44,386 nt of DNA from Desulfobacteraceae bacterium (GCA_016844935.1 JAERTK010000327.1:1-44386); one strand, 5' to 3'; counted from the first letter of the stretch, positions 18,013 to 27,312 are shown. Translations and numbers: made by a program. The notes: generated by a model from the letters alone, not told the origin.

Positions 18013-18041
18013 TTGACAAAGCTTTTTCCGATGCTTAATGT
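18013..18041 (+). promoter_or_regulatory. Candidate promoter for grpE-dnaK
   Basis: The 282-bp gap 17818-18099 separates the LPS operon from grpE. It contains a perfect TTGACA (18013-18018), a 17-bp spacer and TAATGT (18036-18041), 59 bp before the grpE GTG. The same region reads CTTGACA, close to a heat-shock -35 (CTTGAA type), but the downstream CCGATGC is not a convincing sigma-32 -10. No CIRCE inverted repeat is visible, so HrcA control is not supported. A 70-codon frame at 17878-18090 has no recognisable features and no good ribosome site. Confidence 0.45.
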
Positions 18042-18099
18042 ATCGCCATTGTTGAAAATGAGAAACAGCTTCATTGCATGGTTTTTTTAGGAGTGAAAC

Positions 18100-18702
18100 G
18101 TGGCCAAGATTAACGTATCGGATGAAGAAGAATCAACTGAAAATTTGCCCGAAGAACCGAAAAATGAAAAGGGAGGGGATTCGGGTTCGGAAGAACAATC
18201 TCAAAATGAAACGGAAATCCCCTTAACGGAGATGAGTAAAGACCAGTTGATTGAAAAGATAGCGGAAGTACAGGCATCGGCGGATGCAAATATGGACAGC
18301 TATCTCCGTTCACAGGCGGAGATGGAAAATATGAAAAGAAGGTTCCAGAAAGACAAGCAGGATCTGGTCAAGTTCGGAAATGAAACCCTGACCAAGCAGC
18401 TGCTTCCCGTTGCGGATAACCTGGAAATGGCCTTGGACCACTCTAAAGACGAAAATTCCATTGAAGCTTTGCGTGAAGGGGTTGATCTGACGCTGAAAGG
18501 GTTGATGAACGTTCTGGAGAAGGCTGGTGTGGAATTGGTAGAGGCCGTTGGCGCGACCTTTGATCCCAATTTTCACGAAGCCGTTTCCGAACAGGAAGAT
18601 GACGGCGCAGAGCCCGGAACGGTGCTTAGAGAACTACAAAAAGGATATTTATTAAACAAGAGACTTATCAGGCCGGCCATGGTCATTGTTAATAAGAAAT
18701 AG
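18100..18702 (+). CDS. grpE: Nucleotide exchange factor GrpE
   Basis: GrpE releases ADP from DnaK to reset the chaperone cycle. The 200-residue protein has an acidic disordered N-terminus (about 1-50), a long coiled coil ('DSYLRSQAEMENMKRRFQKD' near 68-87) and a C-terminal beta domain with 'VELVEAVGATFDPNFHEAVS' and 'VLRELQKGYLLNKRLIRPAM', the family signature. The start is GTG at 18100, supported by AGGAG at 18089-18093 with 6-bp spacing. dnaK follows after 21 bp with its own strong ribosome site, so the two are an operon. dnaJ is not adjacent. Confidence 0.96.
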   Translation: MAKINVSDEEESTENLPEEPKNEKGGDSGSEEQSQNETEIPLTEMSKDQLIEKIAEVQASADANMDSYLRSQAEMENMKRRFQKDKQDLVKFGNETLTKQLLPVADNLEMALDHSKDENSIEALREGVDLTLKGLMNVLEKAGVELVEAVGATFDPNFHEAVSEQEDDGAEPGTVLRELQKGYLLNKRLIRPAMVIVNKK

Positions 18703-18723
18703 AAATACTCAGGAGGCAAGTAA

Positions 18724-20637
18724 ATGGGAAAAACGATAGGAATAGATCTCGGAACAACCAACTCATGCGTAGCTGTGATGGAAGGCGGAGATCCTGTTGT
18801 GATCGCTAACGCCGAAGGAAGCCGGACAACGCCTTCTATTGTGGGCTTTACGGAGGGGGGAGAAAGACTGGTGGGGCAGACCGCCAAACGCCAAGCCGTA
18901 ACCAACCCAGAAAATACGGTTTTTGCGGTTAAACGGTTGATCGGTAGAAAGTTCGACTCCCCGGAGGTCAGCAATGACATTAAAGTCCTCCCTTATACCA
19001 TCAGCAAAGCGTCCAACGGTGATGCCCACGTGAGCATCAGGGGGAAGGACTACAGCCCCGCTGAAATATCCGCCATCATCCTCAAAAAGATGAAAGAAAC
19101 CGCGGAAAATTATCTGGGAGAAACAGTGACCGATGCGGTCATTACCGTTCCCGCGTATTTTAATGACAGCCAGCGACAGGCCACAAAAGACGCCGGACGG
19201 ATTGCGGGCCTGAATGTTGAGCGGATTATCAATGAGCCCACGGCGGCATCCTTGGCCTTTGGAATGGACAAAAAAGGCGATCGAAAAATAGCGGTTTTTG
19301 ATCTGGGCGGCGGTACCTTTGACATTTCCGTCCTGGAAATCGGAGAAGGGGTTTTCGAAGTCAAGTCCACCAATGGCGACACCCATCTGGGTGGAGAGGA
19401 TTTTGATCTGAGAATTATTGACTATCTGGCCGATGAGTTTAAAAAGGACCAGGGTATTGATCTCAGGGGCGATAAAATGGCCCTTCAGCGGCTAAAAGAA
19501 GGCGCGGAAAAGGCCAAGACGGAACTCTCCGGTTCCATGGAAACCGATGTTAATCTTCCCTTCATCACCGCGGATGCCAGCGGTCCCAAACACCTGAATA
19601 TCAAACTGACCCGCGCCAAACTGGAAGGGCTGGTTGAGGACCTCATTGAAAAGGTGGTGGGACCCTGCCGAATGGCCATGAAGGACGCGGGTCTTTCCGC
19701 CAGCGATATCAACGATGTCATCCTGGTGGGTGGCATGACCCGGATGCCCAAGGTCCAGGAAAAGGTCGCCAAGATTTTCGGCAAAGAGCCCAACAAGGGG
19801 GTAAATCCCGATGAAGTGGTCGCAGTAGGCGCGGGCATTCAAGGGGGAGTGTTGAAGGGTGAAGTAAAAGATGTTCTGCTTCTCGATGTGACGCCGCTTT
19901 CCCTGGGAATCGAAACCCTGGGCGGTGTTTTTACCAAGCTGATTGAAAAAAATACGACCATTCCCACCAAAAAGAGCCAGACTTTTTCTACGGCGGCCGA
20001 CAGTCAGCCTGCGGTGGAAATTCATGTCCTTCAAGGGGAGCGGGAAATGGCCGCTTACAACAAAACCCTGGGTCGGTTTCAACTGGTGGGAATTCCCCCG
20101 GCTCCCAGAGGTGTTCCTCAGATCGAAGTGACCTTCGATATTGACGCCAATGGCATTGTGAGTGTTTCCGCCAAGGATCTTGGGACGGGCAAAGAACAAT
20201 CCATCCAGATTACCGCTTCCAGCGGTTTGAGCGAAGAAGAGATCGAAAACCTCGTGAAGGATGCGGAATTGCACGCAGAGGAAGATAAGAAAAAGCGCGA
20301 ACTCATCGATGCAAGGAATATGGCCGACTCCCTGATCTATTCCACCGAAAAATCGGTAAAGGAAGTGGGCGACAAGCTGGACGATGATACCAAATCAAAT
20401 ATCGAGCATGCCATCGAAAATCTGAAAAAATCCCTGGAAGGGGAAGACACGGAAGAGATCAAAAAACTCACGGAAGAACTGACCCAGGCATCCCATAAAC
20501 TGGCTGAAACCATCTATGCCAATGCGAACCAGGAACAGGCCCAGGGAGAGCCGGGACCGGGTCCGGAGGCCGATGGGGATGCACCCAAGGACGATGATGA
20601 CGTGGTAGACGCCGATTTTGAGGAAGTGAAGAAGTGA
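18724..20637 (+). CDS. dnaK: Chaperone DnaK (Hsp70)
   Basis: This 637-residue Hsp70 begins '[20 protein letters not shown]', the phosphate-1 loop. '[20 protein letters not shown]', '[20 protein letters not shown]' and '[17 protein letters not shown]' are the remaining ATPase signatures. The interdomain linker '[19 protein letters not shown]' follows near residue 385, then the substrate-binding domain and a lid ending in an acidic tail ('[14 protein letters not shown]'), as expected for DnaK. It refolds and protects proteins in the cytoplasm together with GrpE and DnaJ. AGGAGG lies 8-9 bp before the ATG. The stop overlaps the GTG start of the next lipoprotein gene (GTGA), which is unusual since dnaJ often takes that place. 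A 260-codon antisense frame inside it is an artefact. Confidence 0.98.
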   Translation: MGKTIGIDLGTTNSCVAVMEGGDPVVIANAEGSRTTPSIVGFTEGGERLVGQTAKRQAVTNPENTVFAVKRLIGRKFDSPEVSNDIKVLPYTISKASNGDAHVSIRGKDYSPAEISAIILKKMKETAENYLGETVTDAVITVPAYFNDSQRQATKDAGRIAGLNVERIINEPTAASLAFGMDKKGDRKIAVFDLGGGTFDISVLEIGEGVFEVKSTNGDTHLGGEDFDLRIIDYLADEFKKDQGIDLRGDKMALQRLKEGAEKAKTELSGSMETDVNLPFITADASGPKHLNIKLTRAKLEGLVEDLIEKVVGPCRMAMKDAGLSASDINDVILVGGMTRMPKVQEKVAKIFGKEPNKGVNPDEVVAVGAGIQGGVLKGEVKDVLLLDVTPLSLGIETLGGVFTKLIEKNTTIPTKKSQTFSTAADSQPAVEIHVLQGEREMAAYNKTLGRFQLVGIPPAPRGVPQIEVTFDIDANGIVSVSAKDLGTGKEQSIQITASSGLSEEEIENLVKDAELHAEEDKKKRELIDARNMADSLIYSTEKSVKEVGDKLDDDTKSNIEHAIENLKKSLEGEDTEEIKKLTEELTQASHKLAETIYANANQEQAQGEPGPGPEADGDAPKDDDDVVDADFEEVKK

Positions 20638-22583
20638 TCATCCGCCACATCTCTTTAAAGAGGGCCGTTTCTGTTTTGTTAGCAGGGATGGCCCTTTTTT
20701 TATTTGCCTGCCAACCCAGAAAACCTGTTCCCCACAAAGTGGCGGAAATTCACTCCGACTCATTTGCCATTGCCGAAAAATACCAACAAAGCGGTGACCT
20801 TCAACAGGCGCTGACCCACTACCGGATGTTTCTGAAACAGACGCCCAGGGACGAACGGACCCCCCTGGCCCTCCAGCGTATGGCAGAAATCCATCTGAAG
20901 CGTAAGAATCCTGAAAAGGCCCTCGCCTCTCTCGAAAAGCTCTCAAGAGCATATCCTGATTATACCTGGATGCCCGAAGTGCGATATCAGATTTCGGTTA
21001 TCCTCAACCAACTGGGGAAATATGACGCTTCCGCCAACGAAGCCGTAGGGTGGCTTGCCCGGTATAAGCAACATTTTCTGGAAAAAGACGTTCTCGTTTT
21101 GCTGGGTGACGACTCCTGCGCAATGGGGGAAACCAAAGAGGCTTTCTTCTGGTGGGTTGAGGCCAAAAAAGCGTGGAAGGATGATCCGAAAAAGGAAATC
21201 GAGCTGGATGAAAAACTGAAAAACCTGATTGCCACGAGCGGTCCCATGTTTCTTTCCCATCTCCTTGAAAGTGAATGGGGAGCGCGCTACACACCTGAAA
21301 TATATTATCAAATGAGCTTGGTTTTTTTGTCGCAAAATGAATTGGGCCAGGCAGAAAAGGCAGCTCGAAGGCTTATGGAATCCAGTCGGGATTCCCATTG
21401 GATTACCAGGGGAGAAGACATCCTGGCAAAGATTGAAAAAGAAATGGCCATTTGTGAATACTGTATCGGTTGTTTGCTCCCTTTAAGCGGTCCTTTTGCC
21501 GCCTATGGTCAGGAGGTCCTCAACGGCATAACGTTGGGAATGTTGGGTGCTTCCGTGGATGGGACAAAAATGGAGCTCATTGTCAGGGACACGGCGGGAA
21601 AGCCGGAAAAAGCCCTGGATGAACTTGAAGCACTGGTTAAAGTGCGAAGGGTCGCGGGCGTCATCGGCCCTCTTTCCAGCAAAACAGCTTCTTTCATTGC
21701 CGAAAAAGCCCAGGAACTGGGGGTCCCCATGATCGCCTTGACCCAACGAAGGGATATTGTCAAGGCGGGGGATATGGTATTTCGAAATTTTCTAACCCCT
21801 GCGCAGGAAATCGATTCGCTTCTTGAAGTGGCCATGGGTCAGCTGGGGTTGGAGCGGTTTGGTATTTTATACCCGGACAACGCCTATGGGCGCTTCTGCA
21901 TGAACCTGTTCTGGGATAAACTGGACGAAATGGGGGGCAGCGTCACTGCGGTCGAAGCCTACCCACCCAACGTCACGGATTTTGCAGATGAGATAAAGAA
22001 GATGGTGGGCCTTTATTACCCAAGGGCAGGTGACTGGAGACGCACATATGCCAAAAGCAAAGCCGAAGGCGCCGAAGGAAATGAAGAGGCGTTGGAAGAA
22101 GACGATCCCCTGATCGACTTTGACGCGGTTTTCATCCCCGATACCTACCAGCGGGTGGCCATGATTGCACCGCAACTGGTGTTTCATGATGTTCTGGGTG
22201 TTCGGTTGATCGGCACCCGGCTCTGGCATTCTCCCAAACTGATTGAGATGGCAAAGAACTACATCCAGGGCGCTGTTTTCTCTTCAGGTTTTTCGGTGGA
22301 ATCTGAAAATCCAAAGGTCTTGGATTTCGTAACGGATTACAAAAACAACTTTGGCGAATCCCCGAAAATCCTGGCGGCCAACGGGTATGATACAATCTGT
22401 CTACTGAAAACAATCTTCGCTGAAAACAAACCCCAGACACGGGATAATTTGCGGGAAGCCCTGCTTGAGGTGCCGGTCTTTGAAGGGGTTACGGGGTCCT
22501 TCAGCTTTGATGCTGAAGGAGAAGCTTTGAAAGCGCCACTGTTATTGACCATTTCCGGAAACAGAGCAGTCCCTATTTATTAG
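20634..22583 (+). CDS. TPR plus type-1 periplasmic-binding lipoprotein (LpoA/LivJ-like)
   Basis: The GTG start overlaps the dnaK stop. A signal peptide ends 'LFLFAC', a plausible lipobox with Cys26. TPR-like helical repeats cover about residues 40-260 ('[20 protein letters not shown]'). A type-1 periplasmic binding fold runs from about 280 to the end ('[18 protein letters not shown]', '[20 protein letters not shown]', '[15 protein letters not shown]'). The combination of N-terminal TPR and C-terminal Peripla_BP_6 is that of LpoA, the outer-membrane activator of penicillin-binding protein 1A. An amino-acid or branched-chain ABC receptor is less likely because no permease or ATPase genes are adjacent. 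A charged insertion lies near residues 465-490. It converges on tatC with only 10 bp between and no visible terminator. Confidence 0.75.
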   Translation: MIIRHISLKRAVSVLLAGMALFLFACQPRKPVPHKVAEIHSDSFAIAEKYQQSGDLQQALTHYRMFLKQTPRDERTPLALQRMAEIHLKRKNPEKALASLEKLSRAYPDYTWMPEVRYQISVILNQLGKYDASANEAVGWLARYKQHFLEKDVLVLLGDDSCAMGETKEAFFWWVEAKKAWKDDPKKEIELDEKLKNLIATSGPMFLSHLLESEWGARYTPEIYYQMSLVFLSQNELGQAEKAARRLMESSRDSHWITRGEDILAKIEKEMAICEYCIGCLLPLSGPFAAYGQEVLNGITLGMLGASVDGTKMELIVRDTAGKPEKALDELEALVKVRRVAGVIGPLSSKTASFIAEKAQELGVPMIALTQRRDIVKAGDMVFRNFLTPAQEIDSLLEVAMGQLGLERFGILYPDNAYGRFCMNLFWDKLDEMGGSVTAVEAYPPNVTDFADEIKKMVGLYYPRAGDWRRTYAKSKAEGAEGNEEALEEDDPLIDFDAVFIPDTYQRVAMIAPQLVFHDVLGVRLIGTRLWHSPKLIEMAKNYIQGAVFSSGFSVESENPKVLDFVTDYKNNFGESPKILAANGYDTICLLKTIFAENKPQTRDNLREALLEVPVFEGVTGSFSFDAEGEALKAPLLLTISGNRAVPIY

Positions 22584-22593
22584 TTTCCTCAGT

Positions 22594-23382
22594 TTATTCA
22601 ACATCCTCAGGCTCAGGCTCATCCGTTTCTTCGTCGTCCTCCGCCTCTTTTTTCCTTTTCTCTTTTGATTTCCAGGCGATGTGTGCGACCACGATGCCGA
22701 TTTCATAAAGAATGATCAAAGGACCCGCCATCATGCATTGGGTTACCACGTCCGGGGGCGTTAGGATAGCAGCCAGAACGAACGTCATCAGAATGGCATA
22801 TTTACGCTTTTTCCTGAGCAACTGAGGGGTCACCACGCCCATTTTTGCCAGGAAAAAAATGACGACGGGAAGCTCAAAAACGATCCCGAAAGCAAACAAA
22901 AGTTTGATGGCAAAGGAAAAATACTGCTTCACCGAAGGCAGCGCCTTTACATATTCGTTGGAAAACCCGACGAAAAATTTGAAACCGAACGGAAAAACAA
23001 TGTAATAACCAAAGAGAGATCCCCCCACAAACAAGATGGTGGAAGCTATCACGAAAGGGATCACATATTTTTTCTCTTTCTTATAAAGCCCCGGTGCGAT
23101 GAACATCCATAACTGGTAGAAAATGAAGGGGGCTACCAGCATGACGCCCGCCAGAAGAGAGACCTTTAAGTAGGTAAAAAACATCTCGGGAAGGTTGGTG
23201 AAAATGAGATGATCCCCTTCGGGCATAACCGCTTTCAGAGGTGCCACCAGGAGGCCGAAAAGTCTTTCTGCAAAGGCGTATGACGCCGCAAAACCGATGC
23301 CCACTGCGATGGCGGAGGCGATGAGCCGTTTCCGTAATTCCTCTAGATGACCGATAAACGGTTGTTTTTCCTCGCTACCCAT
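22594..23382 (-). CDS. tatC: Sec-independent protein translocase TatC
   Basis: TatC is the twin-arginine signal receptor in the inner membrane. The 262-residue protein has six predicted membrane segments, with '[20 protein letters not shown]' at the N-terminus (the signal-binding Glu region) and a '[18 protein letters not shown]' loop after helix 2, both family signatures. I place the start at 23382 because GGAGA lies about 10 bp upstream; a start at 23430 would add 16 residues without a better site. That start overlaps the end of the tatB/A gene by 8 bp, so the two are translationally coupled. The C-terminus is a Lys/Glu-rich cytoplasmic tail. Confidence 0.95.
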   Translation of the reverse strand: MGSEEKQPFIGHLEELRKRLIASAIAVGIGFAASYAFAERLFGLLVAPLKAVMPEGDHLIFTNLPEMFFTYLKVSLLAGVMLVAPFIFYQLWMFIAPGLYKKEKKYVIPFVIASTILFVGGSLFGYYIVFPFGFKFFVGFSNEYVKALPSVKQYFSFAIKLLFAFGIVFELPVVIFFLAKMGVVTPQLLRKKRKYAILMTFVLAAILTPPDVVTQCMMAGPLIILYEIGIVVAHIAWKSKEKRKKEAEDDEETDEPEPEDVE

Positions 23383-23818
23383 TTCGATCTTTCTCCGCGG
23401 AAACTTCCGGCTGCTCTTTTTCTTCCACATCGTTTAAACTTCCGGCTTTTTCACCTTCCGTTAGGGAAGAGGCCTTTTCCTGGTGATAAGCATCTAGCAT
23501 TTTGTCATAGTCTTCAAATTTCGGCGATTTTTCGTCAACAGCCGCCTCCTCTTTTGAATCCTCTGTCTTTTCTAAATCCGCCGTCTTTTTTAAATCAGTT
23601 GGTTCATCCAGACCGCTGACAGCGTCTACCAGGCCCTCACGGGCATCTTTAAGGTCTTCATCCAGATTCAAACCTTCTTTGATTTCCGAGGTTGCCTTCT
23701 TGAATTCAGACAGTCCTTTCCCCAAGGCTTTGGCCAGATCGGGCAGCTTCTTGGGCCCGATAACGACCAGGGCGATCACCAGAATGATAATTAATTCGGG
23801 CATGCCGATACCAAACAT
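23375..23818 (-). CDS. tatB: Twin-arginine translocase subunit TatB/TatA
   Basis: The first 20 residues form the short membrane helix '[20 protein letters not shown]', followed by the amphipathic helix '[16 protein letters not shown]' typical of TatA/TatB. The following 90 residues are acidic and apparently disordered. At 147 residues it is longer than TatA (70-90) and fits TatB better; the Glu in the first helix ('MPELI') also favours TatB. I chose ATG 23818 because GGAGG sits 5 bp before it; an upstream GTG at 23830 would include the Shine-Dalgarno in the coding region. No separate tatA is in the window, so this one may serve as both or tatA may lie elsewhere. Confidence 0.85.
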   Translation of the reverse strand: MFGIGMPELIIILVIALVVIGPKKLPDLAKALGKGLSEFKKATSEIKEGLNLDEDLKDAREGLVDAVSGLDEPTDLKKTADLEKTEDSKEEAAVDEKSPKFEDYDKMLDAYHQEKASSLTEGEKAGSLNDVEEKEQPEVSAEKDRNG

Positions 23819-23880
23819 TTTTTCCTCCACACGTCAGTCTAACAATGGTCGGGGCAATTTGCGCCGATTCCAAAGCGCCA

Positions 23881-24363
23881 TCATAATTGAAGCATCAAGG
23901 CTGTTTCATCACAATCGGGGAATTTAGGGCATTTCAGGCAGTCCGCCCATATTTTGTGGGGAAGACAAGATTTGTCCACCTCATAAAATCCTCTCTTGAG
24001 GAAAAATCCGGGAACATAAGTCAAGGTAAACACCTTGTCAATCCCAAGGGTCGCAGCCTCATGCAGGCATGCATCCAGGAGTTTCCGACCCAGCCCCTGT
24101 CCCTGCAATGCTTCAACAACGGCCAGCGATTCGATTTCCGCCAGGTCTTTCCAGCATATCCCCAAACCGCAGACACCTTGAATATCCTCACCCGGTGCCG
24201 GCTGCAGAACAAAATAGGCGCGCAGGTGCTCATAAAGTTCGCTGAGCGGCCTGGGCAGGAGTTTCTCTTTCGCAGCAAAGGTATTCAAGATTTCGTGAAT
24301 CGGTTCAACATCCTCAATAACCGCTTTTCTCACAAGAGGATATTTATGTTTGTCATATACCAC
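23881..24363 (-). CDS. GNAT N-acetyltransferase, short ArgA/N-acetylglutamate synthase-like
   Basis: The 160-residue protein is a single GNAT domain. 'IESLAVVEALQGQGLGRKLL' carries the acetyl-CoA pyrophosphate loop (Q-G-x-G-x-G/K type), and 'DKVFTLTYVPGFFLKRGFYE' is the final beta strands. The C-terminal 'LPHKIWADCLKCPKFPDCDE' is typical of stand-alone ArgA-like proteins that acetylate glutamate at the first step of arginine synthesis. The tail has a C-x2-C-x5-C cluster plus a Cys just before it, possibly metal-binding. GTG at 24363 is preceded by AAGGA with 6-bp spacing. It lies 43 bp downstream of a SPOR-domain gene and argS in the same orientation. Substrate is by family similarity only. 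Confidence 0.72.
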   Translation of the reverse strand: MVYDKHKYPLVRKAVIEDVEPIHEILNTFAAKEKLLPRPLSELYEHLRAYFVLQPAPGEDIQGVCGLGICWKDLAEIESLAVVEALQGQGLGRKLLDACLHEAATLGIDKVFTLTYVPGFFLKRGFYEVDKSCLPHKIWADCLKCPKFPDCDETALMLQL

Positions 24364-24406
24364 AATCTATCCTTTCTTGTCAGCTTCTGCTCCGTTAATG
24401 AAAAAG

Positions 24407-25042
24407 TTATTGTTGGTGGTTGACCTTTTGAATAAAACCTTTCAAACGATCATTTTCAGCCAGTTTTCGCTGTACCTCCAGGGCCTCGCCCCGGGTTTTG
24501 AACGTACCGCAACGCACTCGGAAATAACTTCGGCCTTTGATGAAAACTTTGTAATGATAAGCGGAGTATCCTTTTTTCACCAATCGGTTGACCATATTAA
24601 TGGCTTGCTTTTCCCGATCAAGGGAAGCCACTTGAACCACAAAAAGTCCTGAAGGCGGTGGCAGGGGAGTTGGCTTTTTCACCTTGACTGCGGTGGAACT
24701 CTTGTGCTGTGGTGCTTGAACGGAGGGGGCCACAGACACCTTTTCCGAGGACAACGCATCGTGAAAGGCAAAATCCCGATCCTTTTGAACAGCCTTGATC
24801 CGTTCCAGTTCGGAAGAATCTCTCTGCCCCACCATTTCCTGTAGTTTTACAATCTGGTTTTTCAGTTCGGCCAGGGTTTCCGCGCCGCTCGGCAAAAGCC
24901 CCCTGCCCGCCAGGACGCCAAGCGTGAAAATCCAGCCCAGAAAAATCAAGAACCCCAGGCTCCAAAAAAAAAGAGCCGTGCGGGAAAGTTCGAGGCGAAG
25001 GCCCTTATTCTCTTTTTCAGCCTTTACTTTTTTTTCCTTCAT
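24407..25042 (-). CDS. SPOR-domain membrane protein (FtsN-like)
   Basis: The 211-residue protein is a bitopic membrane protein. A basic cytoplasmic N-terminus (about 24 residues) is followed by one membrane helix at about 25-46 ('FWSLGFLIFLGWIFTLGVLA'), a predicted coiled coil ('AELKNQIVKLQEMVG'), a Pro-rich linker, and a C-terminal SPOR domain from about residue 132 ('SGLFVVQVASLDREKQAINM', 'YFRVRCGTFKTRGEALEVQR'). SPOR domains bind septal peptidoglycan stripped of stem peptides and mark cell-division proteins. The gene lies downstream of argS. Repeat copy B ends 12 bp before its ATG, and I see no Shine-Dalgarno in that short gap. Confidence 0.82.
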   Translation of the reverse strand: MKEKKVKAEKENKGLRLELSRTALFFWSLGFLIFLGWIFTLGVLAGRGLLPSGAETLAELKNQIVKLQEMVGQRDSSELERIKAVQKDRDFAFHDALSSEKVSVAPSVQAPQHKSSTAVKVKKPTPLPPPSGLFVVQVASLDREKQAINMVNRLVKKGYSAYHYKVFIKGRSYFRVRCGTFKTRGEALEVQRKLAENDRLKGFIQKVNHQQ

Positions 25043-25054
25043 GCCGTTCTATGG

Positions 25055-25198
25055 TGTGTCCGTCCACAAATGAGAAAATTTGTTCGAGTTCAAGGAAGAT
25101 GAAAATTGTAACCGAAGGAATACAGGATAGTATTTCGAGGATTACCATTTTTGTCTGACGCCGAAATCGAGCAAACTGGCCATTTGTGGATGGGCACA
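25055..25198 (+). repeat. 144-bp near-palindromic intergenic element, copy B
   Basis: The arms 25055-25072 and 25181-25198 form an uninterrupted 18-bp inverted repeat (two G.T pairs; the inner ten perfect). Inner blocks are 25079-25087 with 25167-25175 (one G.T), 25102-25111 with 25142-25151 (one mismatch), and a hairpin at 25118-25123/25130-25136 with a 6-base loop and one bulged T. The core aligns with copy A (10074-10217) with only two single-base gaps, which cancel to give the same length. It fills nearly all of the gap between argS and the SPOR gene: 2 bp from the argS stop and 12 bp from the SPOR start. Its core runs opposite to transcription, unlike copy A. Confidence 0.82.
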
Positions 25199-25200
25199 AT

Positions 25201-26877
25201 TTACATTTTTTCAGGAGCACTGACTCCCAGCAGTTTCAATCCGTTTGCGATGATGATCCTGATACCCGAAACCAGGATCAACCTGGCCTGGGTCAGGGTT
25301 CGGTCTTCAGTGACGACCCTGAGGTTCCCTGTTTTCGACCCCATGTTGAAATACCGGTGAAAGGATGCCGCCAGGTGCGTCAGGTAATATGTCAGCCGAT
25401 GTGCTTCAAACGTCTCGCAGATATTCTCCAGGAGGGGCGGAAACTCCGACAGGGTCCTGATAAGGGCCAGCTCTTCCTTCAGCGCAAGTTGTTCTGAAAT
25501 TCCCTCAAGGCGGTCCGGCACGGCAATGCCCTCCGCTTCGGCCTTTCGAATAATGCTGCATATTCGAGCATGGGCGTATTGTACATAATAGACAGGGTTT
25601 TCGCTATCCTGCTTTTTTACAAGGTCCATGTCCACATCCAGCGGTGAATCATGACTTTTGGTGAGGAATACAAACCGTGCCGCATCAACCCCCACCTCAT
25701 CCAGCAGTTCCTGAAGTGTTACAAAGCTCCCTGCCCGCTTGCTCATTCGGACTTCCCGCCCGTCCTGCCACAACTTCACCAGTTGTATCAGCAGGACGGA
25801 GAGCCACGTTTCGGGAATGTCGTGACTTACCAGGGCCGCCTTGACCCGGGGAACGTACCCGTGATGATCTGCACCCCAGATGTTGATGGCCTTGGTAAAA
25901 CCCCTGCGGTGTTTTTCCAGGTGATAGGCGATATCCGAAGCAAAATAGGTGAATTGACCATCTCCCTTTCGAATGACGCGGTTTTTGTCGTCCCCGAATT
26001 CAGACGTTTTGATCCAGAGAGCACCCCCTTCTTCATACAGATATCCCCTGTTCCGTATGGTCTCCAATGTCTTTACAAGCAATCCCGAAGCGTGGAGATC
26101 GCTTTCCAGGGACCAGACATCAAAATTTACCCTGAAACGGTCCAAGGCCTGCTGAATCTCTTTCAGCATGATCTCTTTTCCGGTTTCGGCGCAGTGGTCT
26201 ATGGCTTTATGGGAGTTTTCAAGGTCTAAATCCGTTTCCCGAGAGATGACATCCGCCAGATCCAATATGTACTCGCCGTGATAGCCATTTTCAGGAAATG
26301 CGTAAGCGGGGTCAATTTTCTGTTTCAGGCGGGCCCAGACGGATTCACCCAGGATTTTGATTTGTAACCCCGCGTCATTAATATAAAATTCCCGAACGAC
26401 CTCATGCCCGCAAAAAGAAAGTATCCTGCAGAGCGTATCTCCCAGAGCAGCGCCCCGACCGTGGCCCAGATGAAGGGGTCCCGTGGGATTGGCACTGACA
26501 AATTCAAACAGAATTTTTTCACCATGCCCCATGTCGCTGCGGCCATAATCTTCATGGGACTGAAGGATTCGGTCCAGGATATGGCACCATTCTTCCGCCC
26601 GGATTGTGAAGTTGATAAAACCGGGTCCCGCAATTTCCATTCTCTCGAAAAAATCATCCTCATATCGCAGATTATCTAAAATAATCGAAGCAATTTCCCG
26701 AGGGTTTTTTTTCTGACTCGATGCCAGGGTCATGGGCAGGTTGGTGGCGAAATGACCATGTTCCGGATTATTGGGTACTTCAATGACATAATCCGGAAAA
26801 GCGGTTTGGGTGAGCACGCCCTGTTCAAAACAACGGGAAAGGGTATTTTTCAATATCCCATCGATTCTGGCTTTCAT
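25201..26877 (-). CDS. argS: Arginyl-tRNA synthetase
   Basis: This 558-residue class I synthetase charges tRNA-Arg. The N-terminal tRNA D-loop-binding domain covers about residues 1-110. The HIGH motif appears as 'HLGH' at 136-139 within 'NPTGPLHLGHGRGAALGD'. 'MSKRAG' at 378-383 stands in for KMSKS, with Arg in the first position ('VRMSK'), as ArgS often deviates there. The C-terminal DALR anticodon-binding domain runs from about 445 to the end ('YVQYAHARICSIIRKAE'). ATG 26877 is the first start and the 109 bp beyond it are shared with the divergent DUF2065 gene. It heads the minus-strand group argS-SPOR-GNAT. Confidence 0.96.
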   Translation of the reverse strand: MKARIDGILKNTLSRCFEQGVLTQTAFPDYVIEVPNNPEHGHFATNLPMTLASSQKKNPREIASIILDNLRYEDDFFERMEIAGPGFINFTIRAEEWCHILDRILQSHEDYGRSDMGHGEKILFEFVSANPTGPLHLGHGRGAALGDTLCRILSFCGHEVVREFYINDAGLQIKILGESVWARLKQKIDPAYAFPENGYHGEYILDLADVISRETDLDLENSHKAIDHCAETGKEIMLKEIQQALDRFRVNFDVWSLESDLHASGLLVKTLETIRNRGYLYEEGGALWIKTSEFGDDKNRVIRKGDGQFTYFASDIAYHLEKHRRGFTKAINIWGADHHGYVPRVKAALVSHDIPETWLSVLLIQLVKLWQDGREVRMSKRAGSFVTLQELLDEVGVDAARFVFLTKSHDSPLDVDMDLVKKQDSENPVYYVQYAHARICSIIRKAEAEGIAVPDRLEGISEQLALKEELALIRTLSEFPPLLENICETFEAHRLTYYLTHLAASFHRYFNMGSKTGNLRVVTEDRTLTQARLILVSGIRIIIANGLKLLGVSAPEKM

Positions 26878-26986
26878 GTTGCTGATACCTTAAAATAATT
26901 TTACTATCCTTCTTGAATTCCCACTGTGAAGGGGCTATTGTTGCACCATAACTAACTGATCCTTTTTTTTATATCAAGCATATTCA

Positions 26987-27172
26987 ATGAAAACACTTTT
27001 TTGTTTGCTGGGCCTGGTTTTAATTGTCGAAGGCCTGCCGTATTTTGCGTTCCCGGAAAAAATGAAACAGTGGGTCGCAAACCTATCTGAAATGCCCAGC
27101 GCGCATCTTCGGATAATGGGTCTCCTGGCCATGGGAATCGGCCTTCTCATCACTTACTTTTCCCGCCCTTAA
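26987..27172 (+). CDS. DUF2065 (YjeT-like) small inner-membrane protein
   Basis: The 61-residue protein has two hydrophobic segments: residues 3-22 ('TLFCLLGLVLIVEGLPYFAF') and 41-57 ('IMGLLAMGIGLLITYF'). Between them is 'PEKMKQWVANLSEMPSAHLR', which is the DUF2065/YjeT pattern. Its function is unknown; in other proteobacteria the family occurs beside hflC/purA. Here it is divergent from argS and lies upstream of queA. A CCGCCC/GGGCGG inverted repeat overlaps its stop region (27163-27187). Confidence 0.75.
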   Translation: MKTLFCLLGLVLIVEGLPYFAFPEKMKQWVANLSEMPSAHLRIMGLLAMGIGLLITYFSRP

Positions 27173-27262
27173 CTGAGAAATGGGCGGTTTCCAATTGTGG
27201 TGTTTCCTGAGCACCTTTCCCGTTTGGATGTTCTGCGTCCCCGCGAAAATCATTAAAACTAT

Positions 27263-27291
27263 TTGACTTAAGGTTCGAATTTATATACACT
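27263..27291 (+). promoter_or_regulatory. Candidate promoter for queA-tgt-yajC-secDF
   Basis: TTGACT at 27263-27268 and TACACT at 27286-27291 are spaced by 17 bp, ending 21 bp before the queA ATG at 27313. An overlapping TATACA at 27284-27289 would give a 15-bp spacer. The 140 bp between the DUF2065 gene and queA hold no other strong signal. Confidence 0.45.
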
Positions 27292-27312
27292 GATTGTTTT
27301 AAGTTATTTTCG

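Noticed and set aside
17878-18090. 70-codon frame in the gap before grpE
   Set aside because: Composition is not protein-like, no Shine-Dalgarno is visible, and it covers the candidate grpE promoter.
19492-20274. 260-codon open frame on the minus strand inside dnaK
   Set aside because: Long antisense frames opposite dnaK are a well-known by-product of its codon use; the translation has no recognisable family.
27163-27187. CCGCCC/GGGCGG inverted repeat at the end of the DUF2065 gene as a terminator
   Set aside because: The stem is only 6 bp with a 13-base loop, and just three Ts follow; too weak to call.
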